A DNA stretch of 5,819 nt from Gammaproteobacteria bacterium (GTDB lineage: Bacteria > Pseudomonadota > Gammaproteobacteria > Pseudomonadales > Halieaceae): NCBI GenBank assembly GCA_018222695.1, contig JAAEZV010000117.1:1-5819 (forward strand), in the 5' to 3' direction. This document shows positions 1 through 5,819 of the stretch, piece by piece. A model generated the notes under the pieces. That model ran no database searches, had not been told where the DNA came from, and saw nothing but the letters and a program-made list of their open reading frames with translations. A program made the position numbers and the translations under genes. Position 1 is the first letter of the stretch. Each line of letters begins with the position of its first letter.

Positions 1-1
1 G

Positions 2-718
2 GACTGGGGTGGCTTGATTGGTCTGCGGATGGTGGTCGACCACCCCGATCGCTTTGCCCGGGTCGTAGTCGGTAACACCGGGCTACCTTTGAACGCCGAC
101 CTTGAGCAGGACATTGTCGAGAAGGTCATGGCGTTCCGGCAGGACGGGCAGCGGCTCAGCTTCCGCGACATGGCCTTCGCGCTGTCGCGCCTGAGGGGGG
201 TGGTTAATGAGCCCGATGCGTTCCCTATGGGTTTTGCTCACTGGCAAAAATTTTGCTGGAACACGGCAGATATGCCTGCCGGCTTTATGATGGAAATGAT
301 GATCAATGCGCCCGCAACCTGGAAGGTCGCGCCGCGCGTGCTGCTGAATCAGTATCTGGGAACCGCCCTTCGACCCATCACGCCATTGGGTCGCGCTTAT
401 GAGGCCCCGTTCCCCCATGCCCGTTACAAGATGGGTCCGCGCGCCATGCCCAGCCAGGTGCCGACCTTACCCACCGACCCTTCGCTTGAGGCGCAAAAAA
501 AAGCCTGGGAATTCTTTTTGCAATTCGACAAGCCGTTTCTCTGCCTGTTTACCGAGGACGACCCGGTGACACGGGGGGCGGAAAAGAGCTTTATCGGGCG
601 TGTGCCGGGCACAACGGGGCTGCCACATCAGATGTTCCCACGGGGCGGTCACTTCCTGCAGGAGTCTTGCCACCGTGAGCTGAGCGCGGCGATCAGTGAG
701 TTGATTCGTTCGACCTAG
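2..718 (+). CDS. Haloalkane dehalogenase-like alpha/beta hydrolase, 5'-truncated
   Basis: This is the C-terminal 238 residues of an alpha/beta-hydrolase; the N-terminal strands and the start codon lie left of the window. The reading frame is open from base 2, so the visible protein begins with DWGGLIGLR, the nucleophile elbow of haloalkane dehalogenases. Its Asp (residue 1 of the fragment) is the nucleophile and the next Trp is a halide-binding residue in that family. A helical cap follows, then YEAPFP, the likely acid Asp187 in TEDDPVTRG and the base His217 in GGHFLQE, giving a full Asp-Asp-His triad. The layout resembles subfamily HLD-I (DhlA type). In an ungapped comparison from memory with DhlA, the second halide-binding Trp of the cap (DhlA W175) is replaced, apparently by Thr, so real dehalogenase activity is uncertain. 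Family members cleave carbon-halogen bonds to give an alcohol and halide, but many relatives have unknown substrates. It ends in TAG, 10 bp from the convergent patatin-like gene. Confidence 0.85.
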   Translation, partial: DWGGLIGLRMVVDHPDRFARVVVGNTGLPLNADLEQDIVEKVMAFRQDGQRLSFRDMAFALSRLRGVVNEPDAFPMGFAHWQKFCWNTADMPAGFMMEMMINAPATWKVAPRVLLNQYLGTALRPITPLGRAYEAPFPHARYKMGPRAMPSQVPTLPTDPSLEAQKKAWEFFLQFDKPFLCLFTEDDPVTRGAEKSFIGRVPGTTGLPHQMFPRGGHFLQESCHRELSAAISELIRST

Positions 719-728
719 GCGCTTGGCG

Positions 729-1790
729 TTACAGCACGGTCACTCCACGCAGTGCATCGTCACCGTTGATCAGGTCGCTAAGAGCCTCCGCCAGTCGTTC
801 GCTCTCGCGAACACAGGTCTCCCAATAGGCGACCCGCTCTGAGGGCGACATCACGCGAAAGTCGCCGCGGTCAGGAATCTTACGGTGCGGCAGTTGCGCA
901 AGAAACGCGTCGCTCGGACACATCAACACCAGCTGGTCGATCACCGATCGGTGGGGGGTCCGCCAGCGGAGCAGCTTGTCGAACCAGCCTGGCGTCAGCC
1001 GGTCGCGAAAGTGCGGGTAAAGCACCAAACCCGGTGTCTGGTTAGCCTTGAGCGTGAAGTGGTAGTCAATGATCCCCCCGTCCCAGAAAGGCCCGCCGGA
1101 GGCGCCGGGGATGGTGGGTTCGCACTGCATCAAAAAGGGGATGGCGCCGCTCGCTTTAAGCGCCGGGATCAGATTCAACTCGTTAATGGCTGTCAGCTGG
1201 GTGTTGAAGCCGTCGGCAAACGGCAGTGTGCTGAGCTCGCCATGACAAAAGGCGACGCGATCGAATAACACTTCCAGCCCCTTGCGGCTAATGGCGTTGC
1301 CGAGGGTCGCAGTCGCCATGCCCATCCCCAAACGCCAACCGCTTTCACCCCGCGCTAAGCCTTTGGCCCGTGCGGTGACGATCGCATTGCGCAGGGTTGG
1401 GTGCGCCGCTACCTGGTGCGCACCCTCTGGCCCAAGCGCTTCCCGCAGCATCCGCTCTGCGACCTCGCTGACCTCAATGGGCGAAGGTCTCGCACAGCTG
1501 TATTCCTGATACAGGTAGGCTTGTTGCAGTCGTGAAATCGCTGCGCCGGGATCATTGAGGCTCAGACAGGCGTGGCGCCATGTGCCGATCGAAGACCCCA
1601 ACAACGTCATCGGTTCGCTTCGCCCCAGCAAAAGCGCTTGACCCAGCACCTTGTCCAGCTCTGAGAGGATGAGCCACTTGGGGCCGCCCGACGCGCCAAT
1701 CAGGGTGCTAAAGGGGGCTGACTGCCAACCCCGCTCGCCGATGGTTTTGGCGGCCTCACTGCCCATGTACACAGAAAGAGCGCTTTGCAT
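729..1790 (-). CDS. Patatin-like phospholipase family protein
   Basis: A complete 353-residue protein of the patatin-like acyl hydrolase family, which cleaves ester bonds of membrane or storage lipids using a Ser-Asp dyad. The glycine-rich oxyanion-type loop is GASGGPKW (residues 32-39), the nucleophile elbow is GSSIG (65-69, Ser67), and the catalytic Asp is in DGG (237-239). All three appear in the family's usual order. There is no signal peptide or obvious membrane segment, so a cytoplasmic or peripheral enzyme is likely. The frame stays open to a GTG at 1811. I chose the ATG at 1790 because AGAGGT lies 8 nt upstream of it on the minus strand, whereas the GTG would have no such site. The gene faces away from the glucosylglycerate operon and shares its 267-bp intergenic region, and it converges on the upstream hydrolase. 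The substrate cannot be told from sequence, and nothing directly ties it to the solute pathway. Confidence 0.85.
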   Translation of the reverse strand: MQSALSVYMGSEAAKTIGERGWQSAPFSTLIGASGGPKWLILSELDKVLGQALLLGRSEPMTLLGSSIGTWRHACLSLNDPGAAISRLQQAYLYQEYSCARPSPIEVSEVAERMLREALGPEGAHQVAAHPTLRNAIVTARAKGLARGESGWRLGMGMATATLGNAISRKGLEVLFDRVAFCHGELSTLPFADGFNTQLTAINELNLIPALKASGAIPFLMQCEPTIPGASGGPFWDGGIIDYHFTLKANQTPGLVLYPHFRDRLTPGWFDKLLRWRTPHRSVIDQLVLMCPSDAFLAQLPHRKIPDRGDFRVMSPSERVAYWETCVRESERLAEALSDLINGDDALRGVTVL

Positions 1791-1798
1791 GGTTCCTG

Positions 1799-1804
1799 AC
1801 CTCT
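1799..1804 (-). promoter_or_regulatory. Ribosome binding site of the patatin-like gene
   Basis: On the minus strand, AGAGGT lies 8 nt upstream of the ATG at 1790. It decides for this ATG over the in-frame GTG at 1811. Confidence 0.55.
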
Positions 1805-1811
1805 GCCACAC

Positions 1812-1826
1812 CGCACTCGAGGTGCG
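1812..1826. repeat. Short inverted repeat CGCAC-N5-GTGCG, possible operator
   Basis: Perfect 5-bp arms CGCAC (1812-1816) and GTGCG (1822-1826) flank TCGAG. The site lies about 90-105 bp upstream of the expected sigma-54 start, a usual distance for an enhancer-binding protein, and also inside the leader of the divergent gene. The half-sites resemble those of NtrC (GCAC...GTGC), but NtrC sites have 7 bp between GCAC and GTGC and here there are 5. The activator is therefore not identified, and the repeat could be chance or act in the leader RNA of the leftward gene. Confidence 0.3.
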
Positions 1827-1859
1827 ATTGTTGGCGTTTTGTCCACTTCAGTCTAACGA

Positions 1860-1888
1860 ATTACGGTCATTTGCTCGTTTTTGGTCAA
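1860..1888 (-). promoter_or_regulatory. Candidate sigma-70 promoter for the patatin-like gene
   Basis: On the minus strand, TTGACC (1888-1883, 5 of 6 to the -35 consensus) is followed after 17 bp by CGTAAT (1865-1860, 4 of 6 to the -10 consensus). A start near 1853 would give a leader of about 60 nt. The -10 lacks the conserved A at its second position, so this is a moderate match. Its -35 lies only 3 bp from the oppositely directed sigma-54 site. Confidence 0.4.
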
Positions 1889-1891
1889 AAT

Positions 1892-1907
1892 AGGCACGGT
1901 GCTTGCA
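1892..1907 (+). promoter_or_regulatory. Candidate sigma-54 (RpoN) -24/-12 promoter of the glucosylglycerate operon
   Basis: AGGCACG, then GTGC, then TTGCA matches the RpoN consensus TGGCACG-N4-TTGCW at every fixed position except the first T. The essential GG (1893-1894) and GC (1905-1906) are exactly 10 bp apart. A start about 12 nt after the GC, near 1918, would leave a 5' leader of about 140 nt before the glycerate kinase. The orientation fits the four-gene operon. RpoN promoters need an enhancer-binding ATPase such as NtrC; no clear site for one was recognised. A match this close in an intergenic region on the right strand is unlikely by chance, but expression is not proven. Confidence 0.65.
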
Positions 1908-1994
1908 TTGTTAATGCTTGGGGCGCGATGCGGCGAGACAAATCCGCGGCGTCCCTGCGGGCTGAGGTGCACTTAGCGCGTAAAAAAGGGGGCG

Positions 1995-2014
1995 CGTTAT
2001 CAGGACGGATAACG
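1995..2014. repeat. Inverted repeat CGTTATC-N6-GATAACG, candidate operator or leader hairpin
   Basis: Perfect 7-bp arms CGTTATC (1995-2001) and GATAACG (2008-2014) are separated by 6 bp and lie 43 bp before the glycerate kinase ATG. The 20-bp size and symmetry are typical of a dimeric repressor site. As RNA, it would form a 7-bp stem with a 6-nt loop in the leader made from the sigma-54 promoter. No U tract follows, so it is not an intrinsic terminator. The regulator is not identifiable. Confidence 0.5.
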
Positions 2015-2057
2015 TGACAAGAGGAACACTGGTTTAACAAAGTGGACGGAAAACATT

Positions 2058-2996
2058 ATGGATGATGAACAAAACACCCGTGCGGCACTGCAAATAGTGC
2101 TGGCGAGATTTCTTCAAGAGGCGTCGTTACCAGATAGCGTCGCCTTCAATTTTATGGGGTGGCATGCCGGCGTTACCCGGAGTCTGGCGCAACGCGCGAA
2201 AACCGCTGAAACCCCGCCACTAGTTGGGTTTAGCGGCTGTCAGGGCTCTGGCAAAAGTACGTTGGTGGCACTCATGGCCAAGGTGATGCGCGAGGTCCAC
2301 GGTGTCTCCACGGTGGTGCTCTCTCTGGATGATTTTTACCTCACCAAAGCCGCGAGAGCTGCCTTGGCGGAATCGATTCATCCGCTGTTTGCCACCCGAG
2401 GGGTGCCGGGCACCCATGATCTGGCACTCTTGAATGAGGCGATTTCCGCACTGCGCCAATCAGGGCCCGGGGGCGCGGTGCCCCTGCCGGCATTCGACAA
2501 AGCCCTTGATGATCGCACCGAATTGGTGCATTGGCGCCAAGTGAGTGCGCCTGTGCAGCTGATTTTCCTTGAAGGGTGGTGCGTTGGCCTCTCGCCTCAA
2601 AGTGAGAGCGAGCTGGAGGTGCCGATAAACCCGATGGAGGCTGAACAGGATCCATCCTTGGTCTGGCGACGCGAGGTCAACCGGCAGCTCGCTAACGGAT
2701 ACGGGGACGTGTTTGGTCAGCTGGATGCGCTCCTGTTGCTGCAAGCGCCCAGCTTTGATGCGGTATTTGAGTGGCGCTGGCAACAGGAGCAGCGCCTGTC
2801 CGAGCAATTCCAGAAGGATCACCCCGACAAGCCCGACCCCACCATGAGTCGCTCGGAGGTGGCGGACTTCGTCCTGCATTACCAGCGGTTAACCGAGCAT
2901 GCGTTGAAGACACTCCCTGATCGGGCCGACTTTGTCTGGGAACTGGCGACGGATCGCTCGGTGGAGCGCATGTGGTTGACGGAGGTCGCGGCATGA
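2058..2996 (+). CDS. D-glycerate 3-kinase, plant-type P-loop family
   Basis: A 312-residue cytoplasmic P-loop kinase resembling plant photorespiratory D-glycerate 3-kinase (GLYK) and its bacterial relatives. These convert D-glycerate and ATP to 3-phosphoglycerate. The Walker A motif is GCQGSGKST (residues 60-68), and LSLDDFYLT (89-96) is the family hallmark. RGVPGTHDL (114-122), LPAFDKA (143-149) and the Walker-B-like FLEGW (170-174) match the family in order. It opens a four-gene operon: the product, 3-phosphoglycerate, is the acceptor for the synthase two genes on, and glycerate is the product of the phosphorylase at the operon's end, so the kinase joins both ends of the cycle. The start ATG has a weak purine-rich site (GGACGGA) 8 nt upstream. 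Its TGA overlaps the next ATG. The unrelated GlxK/GarK glycerate kinase families lack this architecture. Assignment to the family is secure; glycerate as substrate is strongly backed by context. Confidence 0.88.
   Translation: MDDEQNTRAALQIVLARFLQEASLPDSVAFNFMGWHAGVTRSLAQRAKTAETPPLVGFSGCQGSGKSTLVALMAKVMREVHGVSTVVLSLDDFYLTKAARAALAESIHPLFATRGVPGTHDLALLNEAISALRQSGPGGAVPLPAFDKALDDRTELVHWRQVSAPVQLIFLEGWCVGLSPQSESELEVPINPMEAEQDPSLVWRREVNRQLANGYGDVFGQLDALLLLQAPSFDAVFEWRWQQEQRLSEQFQKDHPDKPDPTMSRSEVADFVLHYQRLTEHALKTLPDRADFVWELATDRSVERMWLTEVAA
2981..2986 (+). promoter_or_regulatory. Ribosome binding site of the phosphatase gene
   Basis: GGAGGT sits 6 nt before the ATG at 2993, inside the end of the kinase gene. 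It sets the start at 2993 and rules out the in-frame upstream GTG at 2972. Confidence 0.75.
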
Positions 2997-3871
2997 GCAG
3001 TGCAGTGATCTATACCGACCTCGATGGCACCTTGCTGGACCATCACACCTACGCCTTCGATGAGGCGCTGGAAACCATCAGGGCGCTCAAGGATCGCGGC
3101 ATCCCGATCATTCCCTGCACGAGCAAAACACGTGCAGAGACAGAGAATCTGATGCAGACCCTGGACATCGATGGCCCCATGATTATTGAGAACGGCGCGG
3201 CGATCTGGGTGCCGCAGGATTGGGGTCTCGAGCGCCCCGCGGGTTCAGAAAGTGATGCCGATGCCTGGTGCCACAGCTTTGGTCCCTCTCGCGGCATGAT
3301 CCGCCGCCAGCTGGCTATTTTGAGCATCGAGTGGGGCAACCGTTACCAGTCGCTCTGTGACCTGTCCGACAAACAGGTTGCTGCGGTGACGGGCCTCGAT
3401 CTTGACGGCGCGGCGCGGGCAAAGCAGCGCGAGCATTGCGAGACGCTGATCTGGTTAGGTACCCCCGCGGATCGCAAAGCATTTGCCGATCAGGTCGAGA
3501 CGCTGGATATGCGCTGCGTTCAGGGGGGTCGCTGCGTTCATGTCTTGGCCTCTGGTGGTAAGGCTGAGGCGGTCAGCTGGCTGCATCACAAAATCCGCAG
3601 GGAGCGACCGGGGTTTAGCGCGGCGGTGAGCCTCTCGGCGGGAGACGCCGAGAATGATGTGGAGATGCTCGAGGTGACGGATCTCGCACTGTTGGTGCGA
3701 TCCCCGGTCAATGAACTGCTCAGCCTGCGGCGCCAAGGCGGGTTGGTGATCAGCGATGCCTTGGGTCCGGCAGGCTGGGCTGAGGGCCTGGAAGCGCTTA
3801 TTACGCGGGTGGAAGAGGAGGAAGACCGTGACCGACTTTTATCAAAACGGCACCATCACTACGCTGCATAA
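2993..3871 (+). CDS. gpgP: Glucosyl-3-phosphoglycerate phosphatase, HAD-IIB MpgP/GpgP-like
   Basis: A 292-residue HAD-superfamily phosphatase resembling mannosyl-3-phosphoglycerate phosphatases. Such enzymes dephosphorylate mannosyl- or glucosyl-3-phosphoglycerate to the free solute. HAD motif I is DLDGT (Asp9 nucleophile, Asp11 acid/base). Motif II falls in CTSKTRAE (residues 42-49), a sequence characteristic of this subfamily. The motif III Lys is probably Lys190 in GGKAEAV, and motif IV is GDAEND (217-222, Asp218 and Asp222). NGAA (68-71) is also typical. The ATG overlaps the kinase stop as ATGA and has a strong ribosome site, so translation is probably coupled. The 3' end overlaps the synthase gene by 44 bp, where it encodes a tail ending in RHHHYAA. 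The glucosyl rather than mannosyl substrate is inferred from the GT81-like synthase next door and the phosphorylase; the motifs alone do not separate the two. Confidence 0.85.
   Translation: MSSAVIYTDLDGTLLDHHTYAFDEALETIRALKDRGIPIIPCTSKTRAETENLMQTLDIDGPMIIENGAAIWVPQDWGLERPAGSESDADAWCHSFGPSRGMIRRQLAILSIEWGNRYQSLCDLSDKQVAAVTGLDLDGAARAKQREHCETLIWLGTPADRKAFADQVETLDMRCVQGGRCVHVLASGGKAEAVSWLHHKIRRERPGFSAAVSLSAGDAENDVEMLEVTDLALLVRSPVNELLSLRRQGGLVISDALGPAGWAEGLEALITRVEEEEDRDRLLSKRHHHYAA
3816..3821 (+). promoter_or_regulatory. Ribosome binding site of the synthase gene
   Basis: AGGAGG, a perfect Shine-Dalgarno core, lies 6 nt before the GTG at 3828 within the phosphatase gene. It fixes this GTG as the start over the in-frame ATG at 3756, which would overlap the phosphatase by 116 bp and add a 24-residue basic N-terminus. 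Confidence 0.75.
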
Positions 3872-5081
3872 CCTAGGTGAACGCTCCACCGCAGATCTGG
3901 AGCAAGACCTGCTGCAGTTCAGTGAGCGACGCCCTCTGGGTTTGATACTGCCGTCGCTATATTCGGAAATAGAGACACCCGCGCTGCCCGCGATTATTCA
4001 GGAGCTGAAATCGGTTCCCTATCTGTCACAGATTGTGATCGGTCTTGATCGGGCGACTCAGGATGAATATCAGCACGCGCTGAGCTTCTTTGCCGATCTG
4101 CCACAGCACCATCGCGTGCTGTGGAACGACGGTCCGCGCCTAAAAGCCATTGATGCGCGGTTGCAGGAGGCGGGCCTTGCGCCACAGGAACTCGGCAAGG
4201 GGCGCAACGTCTGGTACTGCATGGGCTATGCATTGGCCACCGGCCGGGCGGAGGCGATCGCGCTGCACGACTGTGACATCCTGACCTACGACCGCAGCTT
4301 GTTGGCGCGGCTGATTTATCCGGTGGCCCATCCGCTTTTTGGTTACGAGTTTTGTAAGGGCTATTACCCTCGGGTCTCCGAAAACAAAATAAACGGCAGG
4401 GTGTGCAGGTTGTTGGTGACGCCGATGATCCGCGCGCTGAAGCGCATCGTCGGCGAATCGCCGTACCTGAATTACTTGGACAGTTACCGGTACATTCTCG
4501 CGGGTGAGTTTGCGTTTCGAAAGCGTCTGCTCGGTGATCTGAGAATCCCCACCGACTGGGGTCTCGAGATCGGCGTGGTCTCCGAGGTCTACCGCAGCAA
4601 CAGCAACAAGCAGATTTGCCAGGTCGATATCGCCGACAACTATGACCACAAGCACCAAGACCTGTCATTGGATGATCAGAACGCGGGCCTGTCGCGCATG
4701 TCACTCGATATCGCTCGATCCCTTTATCGCAAGCTGGCGATTCAGGGCACGGTGTTCAATCAGGAAACGTTCCGTACATTAAAAGCCACCTACTATCGGA
4801 TGGCGCTCGATTTGATCGAGACGTATCGCAACGATGCGATCATGAATGGGTTGAGTTTTGACATTCACAGGGAAGAGGAGGCGATCGAGCTGTTCGCCGA
4901 GAACATTCTCGAGGCCGGGGTGCAGTTTTTGGAGCGCTCTTCCGAGGTGCCCTTTATTCCCACCTGGAACCGGGTATTCAGCGCCATGCCCGACATCTTT
5001 GACGAACTGATCGCAGCGGTAGAGGACGATCACGAGGAGTTCTCTGCCACGCCCGAGCTGCCAAAAGTCGCCCGGGGATGA
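3828..5081 (+). CDS. gpgS: Glucosyl-3-phosphoglycerate synthase, GT81-like
   Basis: A 417-residue GT-A-fold glycosyltransferase that should transfer glucose from an NDP-glucose to 3-phosphoglycerate, forming glucosyl-3-phosphoglycerate in the cytoplasm. The N-terminal nucleotide-binding strand is LGLILPSLYSE (37-47). GKGRNVWYCMGYAL (123-136) precedes the metal-binding DCD (148-150, the DXD motif). DWGLEIG (243-249) matches the GLEIG acceptor-site motif of GpgS enzymes, and His274 in NYDHKHQ fits the third metal ligand described in mycobacterial GpgS (equivalences by memory, not alignment). It is longer than mycobacterial GpgS, with an extra helical C-terminal part (about 300-400). Translation starts at GTG with a perfect AGGAGG upstream. 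It overlaps the phosphatase by 44 bp and the following gene by an ATGA junction. A mannosyl-3-phosphoglycerate synthase (GT55) is the alternative, less likely given the GLEIG motif and the phosphorylase downstream. Confidence 0.87.
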   Translation: MTDFYQNGTITTLHNLGERSTADLEQDLLQFSERRPLGLILPSLYSEIETPALPAIIQELKSVPYLSQIVIGLDRATQDEYQHALSFFADLPQHHRVLWNDGPRLKAIDARLQEAGLAPQELGKGRNVWYCMGYALATGRAEAIALHDCDILTYDRSLLARLIYPVAHPLFGYEFCKGYYPRVSENKINGRVCRLLVTPMIRALKRIVGESPYLNYLDSYRYILAGEFAFRKRLLGDLRIPTDWGLEIGVVSEVYRSNSNKQICQVDIADNYDHKHQDLSLDDQNAGLSRMSLDIARSLYRKLAIQGTVFNQETFRTLKATYYRMALDLIETYRNDAIMNGLSFDIHREEEAIELFAENILEAGVQFLERSSEVPFIPTWNRVFSAMPDIFDELIAAVEDDHEEFSATPELPKVARG

Positions 5082-5819
5082 TCAGCACGCTATCCCAACG
5101 GCTGCGGGAGCACCTTGCCGCGGTCTACGGCGATGCGGTGTCAGACGGCTCGCTGGACGGTTGGGTTGACCGGTTACTCGACGCCGCGCAGCTGAGTGCC
5201 GCGCAGTCGCCGCCGCCGGCGCATCGCAACCTGTGGGACGAGACCGATGTGGCGGTGATCACCTATGGCGACTCACTACTCAATGGTGATGAGGCGCCCC
5301 TCAAGACCCTCCACGGATTCTTAACACAACGATTGGGCGCACTGGTGAGCTGGGTGCATGTGCTGCCCTTCCACCCTTGGACCTCGGATGATGGCTTTGC
5401 GGTGCTCGATTACTCGAGCGTCAACGAAGCGCTCGGCACCTGGTCGGACATCACCCGGTTGGGTGTCGACTATCGGCTGATGGCGGACCTCGTGCTCAAC
5501 CACTGCTCGAGTCGGTCGGCTTGGTTCGAGAACTTTCGTAAGGGTGAGGCCCCCGGCGAGGATTACTTTTTCGCTCCGGATGAGACCTTCGATACCAGCC
5601 ACGTGGTGAGGCCCCGGACTACGCCGCTCCTGAATGTTGTGGTCACGGAGCAGGGCGAGCGGGCCGTGTGGTGTACTTTCAGTCCCGATCAGGTCGACTT
5701 CAACTTCGCGAACCCCGCGGTGGTCGTGGAGTTCGTCAGCATCATTCGCGAGTTACTGGATGCCGGCGTGCGGGTGTTCAGGCTCGATGCCGTGGCGTTT
5801 CTGTGGAAGGAGAGCGGCA
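5078..5819 (+). CDS. GH13_18 sucrose-phosphorylase-like enzyme, likely glucosylglycerate phosphorylase, 3'-truncated by window
   Basis: The first 247 codons of a GH13 subfamily 18 phosphorylase; the frame is open to the window edge. VHVLPFHPWTSDDGF, starting at about residue 88, is a hallmark of sucrose-phosphorylase relatives. DLVLNH is GH13 conserved region I, RPRTTPLL is a subfamily loop, and RLDAVAF is region II with the nucleophile Asp237. About 60 residues precede the first barrel strand (DVAVITYGDS). This extension, together with the FRLDAVAFLWK wording, is more like glucosylglycerate phosphorylases (E. coli YcjM type) than classical sucrose phosphorylases. The expected reaction is reversible phosphorolysis of glucosylglycerate to alpha-glucose-1-phosphate and D-glycerate. 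The acid/base Glu and the acceptor-binding loops lie past the edge, so substrate is inferred mainly from the operon. The ATG overlaps the synthase stop and has only a weak GGGG upstream, which suggests translational coupling. Sucrose or sucrose-6-phosphate phosphorylase remain possible. Confidence 0.85.
   Translation, partial: MISTLSQRLREHLAAVYGDAVSDGSLDGWVDRLLDAAQLSAAQSPPPAHRNLWDETDVAVITYGDSLLNGDEAPLKTLHGFLTQRLGALVSWVHVLPFHPWTSDDGFAVLDYSSVNEALGTWSDITRLGVDYRLMADLVLNHCSSRSAWFENFRKGEAPGEDYFFAPDETFDTSHVVRPRTTPLLNVVVTEQGERAVWCTFSPDQVDFNFANPAVVVEFVSIIRELLDAGVRVFRLDAVAFLWKESG

Noticed and set aside
719..728. Bidirectional terminator between the convergent genes
   Set aside because: The gap is only 10 bp and I see no GC-rich stem followed by a T tract there or just inside either gene end.
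885..1509. Plus-strand open frames opposite the patatin-like gene
   Set aside because: The compositions are basic and lack motifs; the minus strand has a complete catalytic dyad protein with a ribosome site.
1791..1811. Upstream GTG start giving the patatin-like protein seven more residues
   Set aside because: The GTG at 1811 lacks an upstream Shine-Dalgarno sequence, while the ATG at 1790 has AGAGGT at 8 nt.
1940..1965. GC-rich hairpins in the leader (around CCGCGG and CCCTGCGGG) as a riboswitch or attenuator
   Set aside because: The stems are short and of a kind common in GC-rich DNA, with no U tract and no known riboswitch pattern recognised.
2341..2994. Minus-strand open frames opposite the glycerate kinase
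   Set aside because: They show no recognisable motifs, overlap each other in several frames, and lie over a gene with strong family signatures.
3994..4704. Long minus-strand open frames (236 and 172 codons) opposite the synthase gene
   Set aside because: They are antisense to a gene with clear GT81-like motifs. Their translations are low-complexity, rich in Arg, Pro, Cys and Ser or lacking motifs, as expected for shadow frames in GC-rich DNA.

Overview
The window reads as chromosome of a GC-rich (roughly 60 % by eye) Gram-negative bacterium. A marine or halotolerant gammaproteobacterium is the best guess, based on compatible-solute genes and a -24/-12 promoter; this is inference, because no taxonomic marker is present. 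No RNA gene, mobile element, CRISPR array or origin was seen, and coding density is high.

Layout: (1) Positions 2-718 (+) hold the 3' part of a haloalkane-dehalogenase-like alpha/beta hydrolase, with its nucleophile Asp at the very edge of the window. (2) Positions 729-1790 (-) hold a complete patatin-like acyl hydrolase, convergent with the first gene and only 10 bp from it. (3) Positions 1791-2057 are a divergent regulatory region. It has a near-consensus sigma-54 site pointing right, a plausible sigma-70 promoter pointing left, and two inverted repeats. (4) From 2058 to the right edge runs a tightly packed four-gene (+) operon: plant-type glycerate 3-kinase, HAD-IIB sugar-phosphoglycerate phosphatase, GT81-like glucosyl-3-phosphoglycerate synthase, and the 5' part of a GH13_18 sucrose-phosphorylase-like enzyme, probably glucosylglycerate phosphorylase. 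Junctions are ATGA overlaps or a 44-bp overlap.

The operon encodes a complete cycle for the compatible solute glucosylglycerate (GG). Glycerate is phosphorylated to 3-phosphoglycerate and glucosylated from an NDP-glucose. The product is dephosphorylated to GG, and GG can be phosphorolysed back to glucose-1-phosphate plus glycerate, which re-enters through the kinase. The sigma-54 site upstream suggests nitrogen-responsive control. This would fit the known build-up of GG as a nitrogen-free solute under salt stress with nitrogen limitation. The link between this promoter type and the GG cycle is the most interesting point in the window.
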